From contig NZ_JBHTKA010000008.1 in the NCBI RefSeq assembly GCF_042676245.1, positions 496,001-560,000 on the forward strand: a stretch of 64,000 bases of DNA, written 5' to 3'. Numbering within the stretch: the first letter of the stretch is position 1; every line of letters begins with the position of its first letter. Both the position numbers and the translations under genes were made by a program. Positions 16,739 to 24,993 of the stretch are shown in pieces. This DNA is from Ohtaekwangia kribbensis (GTDB taxonomy: Bacteria > Bacteroidota > Bacteroidia > Cytophagales > Cyclobacteriaceae). A model generated the notes under the pieces. It worked only from the letters and a program-made list of their open reading frames with translations. It did not search any database and was not told the origin of the DNA.

Positions 16739-19720
16739 ATGCAAAACAAAGGACTAGTAATTTTCCTGTCGGTAGTCGTCACACTGCTGTGTTTCTTCTA
16801 CCTCTCATTTACGGTGGTGTCGTATAACGTACAGCAGGATGCTGTCGCGGCCGCCACAACTTCCAACGGTACGGTAGACCTCAACAAGAAACAGGCTTAC
16901 CTCGATTCGATCTGGAACACACCGGTATATAATCTGTTCGGTGCAGAATATACCTATAAAGAAGTAAAAGACTACGAGCTTAGCCTCGGTCTTGACCTTC
17001 AGGGTGGTATGCACGTAACACTGGAAGTTTCTCCGGTAGATATCATCAAAGGTCTTGCTGGTAACAGCCAGGACTCTTCATTCGTAAAGGCACTGCGCAT
17101 TGCAACACAAGAGCAGAAGAAGAGCCGCGAAAACTATAGCACGCTTTTCTTCAAAGCATACCGCGATGCAAATCCTGACAAGCCCCTGGCTTCTCTTTTC
17201 GCGAATGCTGCTACGCGTGGTAAAATTGCTACCAACGACAGCGATAGCAAAGTTATCAGCGTAGTAAACGAAGAAATTGAAAGCGCTATAGATCGCTCTT
17301 TCACAATTCTTAGCAACCGTCTTGATCAGTTCGGTACATCACAGCCAAACATTCAGCGTTTGCCGGGTACAGGCAGAATCCAGGTTGAAATACCAGGTGC
17401 TGATAACCCGCAGCGTGTTCGTAAATTATTGCAAGGTGTAGCGCGTCTTGAATTCTGGGATGTTATCGAACCAAACACACTGAACAATTCATTGCTCGCT
17501 ATAAACGATGTACTCGTTAAAGAACAGAAGGCTGCTAAACCTGCTGCCACTGCTAAAGCTGGCGAGCAAACAAAAACAGGTGATGATGATCTTTCATCAT
17601 TGTTAGGTGACAGCACTAAGACTGCTACTGACACTACAGCAACAACTGATGAATCAAAAGGTCTTGATTCACTGCAGAACATGAATATATCTCCACTGTT
17701 CTCATTAAGCTCACCTCCCGGATCATTCCGCTACAACACAAAAGATACTGCAACGATCAACGACATTTTCAGAAGAGCTGATATTCGTAACCTGTTGCCA
17801 CGCAACGTAGGTGTATACTGGGCTAACAAACCGGATGTGATCGGTACTACTGAGTCATTGGAGTTATTCTTCCTGGATATAGGACGTAACGGTAAAGCTA
17901 AACTTACCGGTGAAGTAATTACAGATGCTCGTAACGATGTTGATGAACGCGCACAACCCGCTGTGAGCATGAACATGAACGGTACAGGTACACGCATCTG
18001 GGCTCGCTGGACAGCTGAAGCATCCAGCAAGAGTCCTAAAGGAAGAATCGCGATCATGCTTGATAATACTGTATACTCCGCACCTTCTGTAAACGGTGAA
18101 ATTCCAAACGGTAACTCGCAAATCTCGGGTAACTTTACTCCGGAAGAAGCGAAAGATTTAGCAAACGTATTGAAGGCTGGTTCACTTCCTGCACCTACCA
18201 AAATCGTAGAAGAATCATCGGTTGGTCCTACACTGGGTAAAGAGTCTATCCGTAACGGTATGATCTCGATCGTAGTAGGTTTCCTCATCATCATCTTCTT
18301 CATGCTGGTAGTATATAACGCGTCTGGTTGGGTTGCTGACCTTGCCGTTATTCTTAACCTGATCTTCCTGTTAGGTATACTTGCCTCGCTCAACGCAGCA
18401 CTTACGCTCCCTGGTATTGCCGGTATATTGCTTTCACTCGCTATCGCGGTGGATGCGAACGTGCTTATCAACGAACGTGTTAAAGAAGATTTGAATGCCG
18501 GTAAAACACTGGATACTTCGATCCGTGCCGGTTATAAAAATGCATTTACTGCCATCATCGACTCCAACGTTACTACCCTTATCAAAGGTTTCGTATTGCT
18601 TGCATTCGGTTCTGGTCTTATCTATGGTTTCGCGGTAACGCTTATCATCGGTATTCTCTGTTCGTTCTTTACATCGGTGTTCTTTACCCGTGTGATATTC
18701 GAATACTATATCCGCAGAGGTAAGAAAGTTAACTTCTCTATGGGCTGGTCTAAAAACCTGTTCCGCAGTATCAACATCAACTTCATCGGTAACCGTAAGA
18801 TATATTATACTATATCCGGAGCTATCATTATTGCTGGTATGGCGTTCCTCGCTGTAAAAGGATTTAACTATGGTGTTGACTTCAAAGGTGGCCGTACGTA
18901 TATCGTTGAGTTCGAAAAAGCTGCATCACCAGCAGAAGTTCGCGAAAGCTTAACAGAACCTTTCGGTGAAGCTCCTGAAGTAAAAACTTTCGGTGGTGAA
19001 ACAAAGTATAAAATCACAACCAGCTACCTGGTAGATGATGATTCTGATAACGCAACTGTACAAGCTGAGAAACACCTTGAAACCGGCCTGGCTAAAATAA
19101 GCGGTAACAAAGTAACTGTACTCAGCTCGTATAAAGTAGGACCAACCATTGCGAATGACATCAAAGTATCTGCAGTATGGTCGTTACTCGTGGCGGTTGT
19201 ATTGATGTTCTTGTATATCCTGATCCGTTTCAGAAAATGGCAGTTTGCATTGGGTACTGTAGTGAGCTTGTTCCACACAGTGCTTGTTGTACTTTCTCTC
19301 TTCGTGTTGCTGGAGAATGTAATGCCATTCAGCTTGGAGATTGACCAGGCATTCGTAGCTGCTATACTTACGGTGATTGGTTACTCGATCAACGACAGCG
19401 TGGTGGTGTTCGACCGTGTACGTGAATTCTTGTCAATGAAGAAAAGCACGGAAGATACGGCAACGGTTGTTAACAATGCATTGAACGATACTTTAAGCCG
19501 TACGCTTATCACCGGTATGTCTACAATCTTCGTATTGTTGATCCTCTTCATCTTCGGTGGTGAGACCATCCGCGGATTTACGTTCGCGATGTTGATCGGT
19601 GTATTGATCGGTACATATTCTTCACTCTGTATCGGTACACCAGTGTTGGTTGACTTCTCTAAAGACGACAACAAACAACCCGATAATAAGGTGACCACGG
19701 GAAAGGCAGTAACTGCTTAA
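16739..19720 (+). CDS. secDF: Fused protein translocase subunit SecDF
   Basis: A 993-residue SecD-SecF fusion. It pulls secreted proteins across the inner membrane using the proton gradient, together with SecYEG/YajC. The SecD half has TM1 (residues 5-25), LSLGLDLQGGMHVTLEV (D1 motif), a large periplasmic domain and the six-helix-block sequence AIAVDANVLINERVKEDL with the proton-relay Asp. The SecF half starts near residue 665 with GVDFKGGRTYIVEF and contains IGYSINDSVVVFDRVRE. A Thr/Ala/Asp-rich low-complexity insert (~residues 262-310) lies in the SecD periplasmic domain and is probably lineage-specific. Own terminator at 19745. Confidence 0.96.
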   Translation: MQNKGLVIFLSVVVTLLCFFYLSFTVVSYNVQQDAVAAATTSNGTVDLNKKQAYLDSIWNTPVYNLFGAEYTYKEVKDYELSLGLDLQGGMHVTLEVSPVDIIKGLAGNSQDSSFVKALRIATQEQKKSRENYSTLFFKAYRDANPDKPLASLFANAATRGKIATNDSDSKVISVVNEEIESAIDRSFTILSNRLDQFGTSQPNIQRLPGTGRIQVEIPGADNPQRVRKLLQGVARLEFWDVIEPNTLNNSLLAINDVLVKEQKAAKPAATAKAGEQTKTGDDDLSSLLGDSTKTATDTTATTDESKGLDSLQNMNISPLFSLSSPPGSFRYNTKDTATINDIFRRADIRNLLPRNVGVYWANKPDVIGTTESLELFFLDIGRNGKAKLTGEVITDARNDVDERAQPAVSMNMNGTGTRIWARWTAEASSKSPKGRIAIMLDNTVYSAPSVNGEIPNGNSQISGNFTPEEAKDLANVLKAGSLPAPTKIVEESSVGPTLGKESIRNGMISIVVGFLIIIFFMLVVYNASGWVADLAVILNLIFLLGILASLNAALTLPGIAGILLSLAIAVDANVLINERVKEDLNAGKTLDTSIRAGYKNAFTAIIDSNVTTLIKGFVLLAFGSGLIYGFAVTLIIGILCSFFTSVFFTRVIFEYYIRRGKKVNFSMGWSKNLFRSININFIGNRKIYYTISGAIIIAGMAFLAVKGFNYGVDFKGGRTYIVEFEKAASPAEVRESLTEPFGEAPEVKTFGGETKYKITTSYLVDDDSDNATVQAEKHLETGLAKISGNKVTVLSSYKVGPTIANDIKVSAVWSLLVAVVLMFLYILIRFRKWQFALGTVVSLFHTVLVVLSLFVLLENVMPFSLEIDQAFVAAILTVIGYSINDSVVVFDRVREFLSMKKSTEDTATVVNNALNDTLSRTLITGMSTIFVLLILFIFGGETIRGFTFAMLIGVLIGTYSSLCIGTPVLVDFSKDDNKQPDNKVTTGKAVTA

Positions 19721-19744
19721 TCCGCATATCGCTTAACATCTCAG

Positions 19745-19770
19745 AGAGCGCTCCGCAAGGGCGCTCTTTG
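19745..19770 (+). terminator. Rho-independent terminator after secDF
   Basis: AGAGCGC (19745-19751) pairs with GCGCTCT (19761-19767) across a 9-nt loop, followed by a short T-run that merges into the TAAACAC-type repeat array. Confidence 0.65.
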
Positions 19771-19914
19771 TGTTTATGTGTGTAGGTGTTTAAGTGTTTA
19801 TGTAGTTGGCGATGAAGCACTATATGTAGCTTACCTTCACGTAAACACATGCCAACGCTAGGGATGACGCGAGATATAGCTTACCTCCACGTAAACACGT
19901 GCACACGTAAACAC
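19770..19914. repeat. Heptamer repeat cluster GTGTTTA / TAAACAC with a 25-bp direct repeat
   Basis: Three GTGTTTA copies (19770, 19786, 19794) are followed by three inverted copies TAAACAC (19842, 19892, 19908). The last two arms also carry a 25-bp direct repeat starting TAGCTTACC at 19827 and 19877 with 23/25 identity. A related pair of heptamers occurs at 57445-57459. It occupies the convergent gap between secDF and the YihY-family gene. No ORF. Confidence 0.7.
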
Positions 19915-19917
19915 ATA

Positions 19918-20937
19918 TCAACGTTGATAATAGAGATCAGAGTCGGATTTGATTTTGCCAGCAGTGGGGCTTTGCTTGCGGTACTTGCGGGCGTTCCAGA
20001 GGGCTTCTCTGCGGATGGCGTGGTGGATGCTGGCATTGATTTCGTAGCCAATCAATAACACAACGGTTACAAGTTGTATCCACACCATCAACGCAATAAG
20101 CACACCGATGGAGCCGTATACTTTGTTATAGGTGGCGAAGTTTGTTACGTAGTATGAGAAGCCGTACGACACAGCCAGAGTAAGGAATGTTGCAACAAGC
20201 GAGCCGATGGAAAAGAAACGCCAGTTGTAATGTATTGCCGGACCGAAATAATATAGCGTAGATATAGCCAGAAAGAACACGATGAAGATAACGATGAAGC
20301 GAAGCGCGAACAGTAAGAACACCGTGAACTCATCGATGTTGAGCCAGTCGAACTGCATGATATAGTCTAATACAAATTGACCTACAACCAGCAGTGCTAT
20401 AGCCAGCAACACAACAAAGGCTAGGTTAATTGTGAGCCCGGTGGCGATTACGCGTGTCTTTACGCCACTGCGTCTTTCAATGGTGCGATAGCACGCGTTG
20501 AAGGCTCGCATCAGCGCCATGGTTCCGTTCGTAGAAAGATATACCGAGAACACAAAACCCAACGACAACAAGCCACCCCGTTGGTTGCGTACAATATCCA
20601 TCACCGTAGGAGCCACCACCTCAAACATGGATGGTGGGATCATGCCTCCTAAAAATTCCAATATACTTTTATCAGTAATTCCGGGGAAGGCTGGCGTTAC
20701 ATATGGAATCAGTGTGAAGAGGAAGATGACTGCGGGGAATATAGCCAGTATAAAGTTATAGGCTACGCCATTGGCGCGATCCATGATCTCATCGTCCATC
20801 AGGTTTTCGATGAACAGCTTCAGGATCTTATACAACGATACATTTTCGTATTTTTTAAAACGCACTTTCTTCAGCCAGGTGATAACGCGCCTGCCGGGGC
20901 TCCACTGTAGTAAAATGCGTTTCTGTTTATACTTCAT
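19918..20937 (-). CDS. YihY/BrkB-family inner-membrane protein
   Basis: A 339-residue protein with six predicted helices. ENLMDDEIMDRANGVAYNFILAIFPAVIFLFTLIPY is the conserved first helix of the family, followed by GLLSLGFVFSVYLSTNGTMALMRAFNACY, a central helix pair and the family C-terminal YKVYGSIGVLIALMVWIQLVTVVLLIGYEINASI. The tail is basic. These proteins were once labelled ribonuclease BN, which is wrong; their function is unsettled (suggested transporter or virulence-associated membrane protein). Its start overlaps the thioesterase stop by 4 bp, so it is the last gene of an mltG - thioesterase - yihY operon. Confidence 0.88.
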   Translation of the reverse strand: MKYKQKRILLQWSPGRRVITWLKKVRFKKYENVSLYKILKLFIENLMDDEIMDRANGVAYNFILAIFPAVIFLFTLIPYVTPAFPGITDKSILEFLGGMIPPSMFEVVAPTVMDIVRNQRGGLLSLGFVFSVYLSTNGTMALMRAFNACYRTIERRSGVKTRVIATGLTINLAFVVLLAIALLVVGQFVLDYIMQFDWLNIDEFTVFLLFALRFIVIFIVFFLAISTLYYFGPAIHYNWRFFSIGSLVATFLTLAVSYGFSYYVTNFATYNKVYGSIGVLIALMVWIQLVTVVLLIGYEINASIHHAIRREALWNARKYRKQSPTAGKIKSDSDLYYQR

Positions 20938-21341
20938 TTAAAAAATGGCTCCAGTAATTTTTCCATCGCCTCGGGTGGACGGCACGGACGATTCGTTTTC
21001 TTATCTACAAAAACAAGAAGTGTTTCACCTCTGTTTATAAGTTTATTCTCTTCGTTAAAAATTTCGTACTCAAACTTAATCTTTATCGTGGGCTTCTCGC
21101 GTATCGTTGTCACAATGCGAAGCAACTCATCGTATCGTCCGGGGGCCATATACTTGGAGTGGTTCTCCAGCACAGGCATCATAACACCCATGGCTTCTAC
21201 ATCCTTGTACGAAAGTCCCAACTGCCGCATCGCTTCTACACGCGCTACTTCATAGTACATCGCATAAAATCCATAGTATACATATCCCATCTGGTCGGTT
21301 TCTCCATAACGAACGCGGACGGTTGTCTCTGATTGATACAT
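20934..21341 (-). CDS. Acyl-CoA thioesterase, YbgC/4-hydroxybenzoyl-CoA type hotdog fold
   Basis: A 135-residue single hotdog-fold enzyme hydrolysing an acyl-CoA thioester in the cytoplasm. The signature VRYGETDQMGYVYYGFYAMYYEVARVE contains the catalytic Asp (ETDQMG) and the helix Glu of the 4HBT family. RYDELLRIVTTIRE and FEYEIFNEENKLINRGETLLVFVD form the later strands. Normal length. Middle gene of an operon: mltG stops 4 bp upstream and the yihY gene overlaps by 4 bp. Substrate cannot be read from sequence. Confidence 0.88.
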   Translation of the reverse strand: MYQSETTVRVRYGETDQMGYVYYGFYAMYYEVARVEAMRQLGLSYKDVEAMGVMMPVLENHSKYMAPGRYDELLRIVTTIREKPTIKIKFEYEIFNEENKLINRGETLLVFVDKKTNRPCRPPEAMEKLLEPFFK

Positions 21342-21345
21342 AGAC

Positions 21346-22401
21346 TTACCTGCTTTCTCCTCTCAACGCAGCGCCCTTCTGCTGTTCTATCGTGAGTGCT
21401 TTCTGGTAACGGGCAGCATTCTTCATGTGCTCTTCGTAACTGTTGGTGAAATTATGATTACCCGAAAAATCTTCTTTCGCACACATATAGTAATAATCAC
21501 TCGGAGTATAATTCAACACAGCGTCCAGCGAGCGTATCTCCGGCATGTTGATCGGTCCCGGAGGCAAGCCCGGATATTTATAGGTGTTGTAAGGTGAGTC
21601 AATCTGCTTGTGCACATTCAGCACGCGCTTCAAACTAAAATCACCCACAGCAAATACCAGTGTAGGGTCTGCCTGCAGTGCTATACCTTTTCTTAAACGA
21701 TTCAAATATAGTCCGGCAATGATTGGAGCTTCCTTCGCGTTGATCGATTCAGCTTGTACAATCGATGCGAGCACCGAAACTTCTACCGGTGTGAGCCCAA
21801 CTGCTTTTGCTTTTTCCTTGCGCTCGTCCGTCCAGAATTTTTCATACTCTTCATACAAGCGTTCTACCAGTGCTTCTGGCGTCACGTTATAGTATACTTC
21901 GTATGTGTTCGGAATGAACATTGTCATGATGTTATCCTGGTTAAAGCCGTAAGAATTGCTCATGGCAAACTTGATGAGTGCCGCTTCAAACTCTTCAGGC
22001 TTCATGCCAAGGTTGCGTGTGATGCGCTCAGCCAGTTCAGGAAGAAGACGTACGTTGTTGAAAGTAATTTTTACAGGCTCCTGTTTTCCGGAGCGTAAAA
22101 TTTTCAGCGCCTGCAGGTTCGTCATGTTCTTGCGCAGTATATAACGACCGGGCTTCAGCTCATCATCATACCCACTGAGCTTGGCCAGAAAACTAAACGA
22201 CACCAGGTCGTTCACAATCTTGCCATCGTGCAGTTGCTTCTGAATATCTTTAAATGTAGAACCTTCTTTGACTATAAACAGTCTGTCATCTTTACCAACA
22301 AGAATGTTGGGTGTGTATACAATCTGGTACGCATAATAGCTGAAGGAGATCCCCAGAATCGCCACCACAAGAAATACAATTAAACGTGTACTGACTTTCA
22401 T
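21346..22401 (-). CDS. mltG: Endolytic transglycosylase MltG
   Basis: A 351-residue inner-membrane enzyme that cleaves nascent peptidoglycan strands and so helps end glycan-chain synthesis. One N-terminal helix (residues 7-27), a LysM-like stretch (FIVKEGSTFKDIQKQLHDGKIV), then the YceG/MltG domain: FIPNTYEVYYN, SVLASIVQAESINAKEAPIIAGLYLNRL with catalytic Glu at residue 218, LQADPTLVFA, SPYNTYKYPGLPPGPI and ALDAVLNYTPSDYYY-type C-terminal motifs. First gene of the operon with the thioesterase and yihY. Divergent from the Sua5-like gene across 92 bp. Confidence 0.94.
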   Translation of the reverse strand: MKVSTRLIVFLVVAILGISFSYYAYQIVYTPNILVGKDDRLFIVKEGSTFKDIQKQLHDGKIVNDLVSFSFLAKLSGYDDELKPGRYILRKNMTNLQALKILRSGKQEPVKITFNNVRLLPELAERITRNLGMKPEEFEAALIKFAMSNSYGFNQDNIMTMFIPNTYEVYYNVTPEALVERLYEEYEKFWTDERKEKAKAVGLTPVEVSVLASIVQAESINAKEAPIIAGLYLNRLRKGIALQADPTLVFAVGDFSLKRVLNVHKQIDSPYNTYKYPGLPPGPINMPEIRSLDAVLNYTPSDYYYMCAKEDFSGNHNFTNSYEEHMKNAARYQKALTIEQQKGAALRGESR

Positions 22402-22493
22402 ATTGAAACTAAGAACACCAAAAATAGTAAAACCGATCCAACCTCCGCAGGAACAACTTTTGATTTCTGCCGATTATCTATCTTTAGAAACAA

Positions 22494-23123
22494 ATGGCGG
22501 CAGAATTACTGAAAATACATCCACAAAACCCGGAAATGCGCAAGATCAACCACGTAGTTGACGTGCTGAAAAACGGAGGTATCATCGTCTATCCTACCGA
22601 TACGATCTATGGTATTGGTTGCGACCTGATGAACCGGAAATCCATTGAGCGCCTGTGCCAGATCATGAACATCAAACCACAGAAACTTGATCTTTCGTTT
22701 ATCTGCAACGACCTCAGTCACATCTCAGAATTTGTTCGAAGACTCGACACTCCTGTGTTCAAGGTTTTGAAAAAAGCACTGCCCGGACCGTTCACATTCA
22801 TACTGGAATCGAGCAGTCGCGTACCTAAAATTCTCGATGTAAATAAAAAGACCGTTGGCATACGTATACCCGATCATGCCATACCGCGCATCATCGTGGA
22901 ACATTTGCAGAACCCGCTCATCACAACGTCTATTAAAGATGATGATCAGATCAAAGCCTATACTACCGATCCGGAAGAAATTTATGAAGACTTTAAGCAC
23001 AAAGTTGATGTGGTGATTGATGGCGGCATAGGAGGCAACGTACCCTCTACTGTTGTTGATTGCACAGGTGATGATTTTTCAATTATCCGCCAGGGACTCG
23101 GAGACTTTGATCAATACTTATAA
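22494..23123 (+). CDS. Sua5/YciO/YrdC-family protein (threonylcarbamoyl-AMP synthase-like)
   Basis: A 209-residue YrdC-domain protein. Family members make threonylcarbamoyl-AMP for t6A modification of tRNAs reading ANN codons. The nucleotide/threonine site is seen in GGIIVYPTDTIYGIGCD; later motifs are IKPQKLDLSFICNDLSHISEF, LPGPFTFILESS, VGIRIPDH and STVVDCTGDDFSIIRQGLGD. The KP..LDLSFIC and ITTSIKDDD versions resemble the YciO branch rather than classic TsaC (KR..PL, SAN), so its activity in t6A synthesis is likely but not certain. Upstream TATCTTTA resembles a -7 box. The SMP-30-like gene follows 30 bp downstream. Confidence 0.85.
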   Translation: MAAELLKIHPQNPEMRKINHVVDVLKNGGIIVYPTDTIYGIGCDLMNRKSIERLCQIMNIKPQKLDLSFICNDLSHISEFVRRLDTPVFKVLKKALPGPFTFILESSSRVPKILDVNKKTVGIRIPDHAIPRIIVEHLQNPLITTSIKDDDQIKAYTTDPEEIYEDFKHKVDVVIDGGIGGNVPSTVVDCTGDDFSIIRQGLGDFDQYL

Positions 23124-23153
23124 CTACATTTATACTGTAACCAACTCAAACCC

Positions 23154-24041
23154 ATGGCACGAATACTTTTATCGTTAGCGTTACTCATTCAAGTAATGGC
23201 AACACACGCACAGGAGGACTATCAGCGACATTTCATGTCTGAAGATTATACAGCCGAAAATATTTTCACCAACAACATCGAAGGACCGTGCTTCGATCAG
23301 GACGGCAATCTATATGTAGTGAACTATCAGAAAGATGGAACCATCGCCATCATTACTCCTGATAAAAAAGTATCGTTGTTCCTTACGCTTCCACAAGGCA
23401 GCACGGCCAACAGTATAAAGTTCGACAGCAAAGGCAATATGTACCTTGCCGACTTCAGCGCACATAATGTGTTGAAAGTAAATATGAAGAATAAGAAGGT
23501 AAAGGTATACGCGCACAACGATGGCTTTAACCAGCCGAACGATCTCTGCATCAACAGCAAGAATCAATTGTTTGCATCTGATCCGAACTGGAAAGACGGC
23601 ACCGGAAAAATATGGCGAATCGACAAAGGTGGTAAAGCTGTGTTGCTGGATGACAAGATGGGCACCACCAATGGTATAGAGTTAAGTCCGGATGAACGTA
23701 TACTCTATGTAAATGAAAGTGTACAGAAAAAGATCTGGGCCTTTGATGTGGACTTCGATGGCAACATCTCCAACAAAAGATTGTTTGCTGAGTTTCCTGA
23801 TTTTGGTTTCGATGGTATGAAGTGCGATAAAGAAGGCAATCTCTATGTAACGCGCTACGGTAAAGGCACCATCGCTGTGCTATCGCCCAAAGGCGAGTTA
23901 ATTCGCGAAGTCCAATTAAAAGGCAAGAACTGCAGCAACCTTGTATTTGGTGGTATAAATGGAAAACTCGTTTTCGTTACGCTGCAAGACCGTAAGGGAA
24001 TGGAAATGTTCCGGAATGATATAGCGGGTAAAGGGTACTGA
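23154..24041 (+). CDS. Secreted SMP-30/gluconolactonase/LRE-family beta-propeller protein
   Basis: A 295-residue protein with a signal peptide (MARILLSLALLIQVMATHAQ, cleavage after AQ), so periplasmic or exported. The body is a six-bladed propeller of the SMP-30 type: EGPCFDQDGNLYVVN with the metal Glu, FDSKGNMYLADFSAHNVL, QPNDLCINSKNQLFASDPNWKDGTGKIWRID, NGIELSPDERILYVNES with the conserved Asn and Asp, and MKCDKEGNLYVTRYGKGTIAVLSPKG. Members hydrolyse lactones or act on sugars; the substrate here is unknown. Possibly cotranscribed with the Sua5-like gene. Terminator at 24080. Confidence 0.86.
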   Translation: MARILLSLALLIQVMATHAQEDYQRHFMSEDYTAENIFTNNIEGPCFDQDGNLYVVNYQKDGTIAIITPDKKVSLFLTLPQGSTANSIKFDSKGNMYLADFSAHNVLKVNMKNKKVKVYAHNDGFNQPNDLCINSKNQLFASDPNWKDGTGKIWRIDKGGKAVLLDDKMGTTNGIELSPDERILYVNESVQKKIWAFDVDFDGNISNKRLFAEFPDFGFDGMKCDKEGNLYVTRYGKGTIAVLSPKGELIREVQLKGKNCSNLVFGGINGKLVFVTLQDRKGMEMFRNDIAGKGY

Positions 24042-24079
24042 GATATATAGTATAGCGATCCGTCAAGCATCCTGTTTTT

Positions 24080-24102
24080 AACAACCCGTGTGGTTGTTTT
24101 TT
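24080..24102 (+). terminator. Rho-independent terminator overlapping the next promoter
   Basis: AACAACC (24080-24086) pairs with GGTTGTT (24092-24098) over a 5-nt loop, followed by T's. The right arm contains the TTG at 24094 that serves as -33 box of the XRE gene promoter. Confidence 0.75.
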
Positions 24103-24127
24103 ACATATACATTATTTTTTACATTTG
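24094..24127 (+). promoter_or_regulatory. Promoter of XRE gene 1, predicting a (nearly) leaderless mRNA
   Basis: TTG at 24094-24096, 23-bp spacer and a perfect TACATTTG at 24120-24127. Only four bases separate this box from the ATG at 24132, so transcription would start at or within a few bases of the start codon. Confidence 0.6.
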
Positions 24128-24131
24128 AACT

Positions 24132-24560
24132 ATGGCTGAGAAATTACACATCGGTAGAAAGATTGCGCGTATTCGCGAGATACGTGGTATAAAACAGGAG
24201 GCACTGGCTGAGACGCTGGGTATAAGTCAGCAAGCGGTTTCGAAGCTGGAGCAAAGTGAATCGATTGAAGAAACAACGCTTGCGCGGATAGCTAAAGCAT
24301 TGGATGTTACTCCCGAACTGATCAAATATTACAGTGATGAAGCTGTGATCAACAACATTCAAAACAATTACGACAACGCAACGAATAACTCCGGGCCGCA
24401 TCAATCGGGCAGCTCAGCAGGCAATAATTATCATTGTGCTTTCAACCCGTTAGATGAATATCGAAATGAGGTGATCGAGAACAAAAAACTTTACGAGGCA
24501 CTGCTGAAGGAAAAAGACGAAAAGATAGCACTGCTAAACAAGATGCTGGAGTCGAAGTAA
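24132..24560 (+). CDS. XRE-family helix-turn-helix regulator with C-terminal coiled coil (1 of 2)
   Basis: A 142-residue DNA-binding protein. Residues ~5-65 are a Cro/C1-type HTH: IGRKIARIREIRGIKQEALAETLG, then SQQAVSKLEQSE (recognition helix) and LARIAKALDVTPELIKYY. A short linker carries NNIQNNYDNA, then a Ser/Gly/Asn-rich spacer (residues ~90-105) and a charged coiled coil (ENKKLYEALLKEKDEKIALLNKML) probably used to dimerise. The next gene encodes a close paralogue. Neither has an enzyme or ligand domain, and no toxin or restriction gene is adjacent. The target is unknown. Possibly leaderless. Confidence 0.85.
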   Translation: MAEKLHIGRKIARIREIRGIKQEALAETLGISQQAVSKLEQSESIEETTLARIAKALDVTPELIKYYSDEAVINNIQNNYDNATNNSGPHQSGSSAGNNYHCAFNPLDEYRNEVIENKKLYEALLKEKDEKIALLNKMLESK

Positions 24561-24595
24561 TTTTCACCCGTTGCGGCAATTTTAAATATAGGTTC

Positions 24596-24991
24596 ATGAA
24601 TTTACACGTTGGCAGAAAGTTGATGCGCATTCGCGAAATGCGTGGAGTAAATCAGGAGGTATTGGCAGAGTCATTGGGTATGAGCAGGCAAGCTGTTTCC
24701 AAGCTTGAACAAAGCGAAACGATTGACGAAATTATGCTTTCGCGGATAGCAAAAGCACTGAACGTTACTCCCGATCAGATCAAAAATTTTACTGAAGAAG
24801 GCGTGATCTATAACATTCAAAACAACTACGATAATGCTTCATGCAACCAGGGACCAAACTACCAAGGTACTTTCTACCTTTTGGATGAGTACAAAAAGGA
24901 AGTGAAAGAAAACAAGAAATTATACGAAGCGTTGTTGAAAGAAAAAGAAGAACAGATCGTATTGCTCACAAAGATGTTGGAATCAAAGTAA
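24596..24991 (+). CDS. XRE-family helix-turn-helix regulator with C-terminal coiled coil (2 of 2)
   Basis: A 131-residue paralogue of the previous gene, 35 bp downstream on the same strand. The HTH (VGRKLMRIREMRGVNQEVLAESLGMSRQAVSKLEQSE) and the coiled coil (ENKKLYEALLKEKEEQIVLLTKMLESK) are near-identical to it, as is the linker IQNNYDNA; only the spacer differs (shorter, CNQGPNYQ). The strong conservation of the tail suggests that the two may form heterodimers or share a partner. It ends 2 bp before the convergent recO stop. No separate promoter is clear, so it may be cotranscribed with copy 1. Confidence 0.85.
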   Translation: MNLHVGRKLMRIREMRGVNQEVLAESLGMSRQAVSKLEQSETIDEIMLSRIAKALNVTPDQIKNFTEEGVIYNIQNNYDNASCNQGPNYQGTFYLLDEYKKEVKENKKLYEALLKEKEEQIVLLTKMLESK

Positions 24992-24993
24992 TT

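Noticed and set aside
17731..18471. 246-codon minus-strand ORF inside secDF
   Set aside because: Antisense to a highly conserved gene; residues are Ser/Thr/Ile-rich as expected from the reverse complement, with no signal, domain or promoter.
19770..19914. CRISPR array or telomere-like end
   Set aside because: Repeat units are 7-25 bp, irregularly spaced and partly inverted, with no cas genes and continuous core genes on both sides.
19918..20937. Ribonuclease BN annotation for the YihY-family gene
   Set aside because: That name came from a mistaken assignment; this is a six-helix membrane protein without nuclease motifs.
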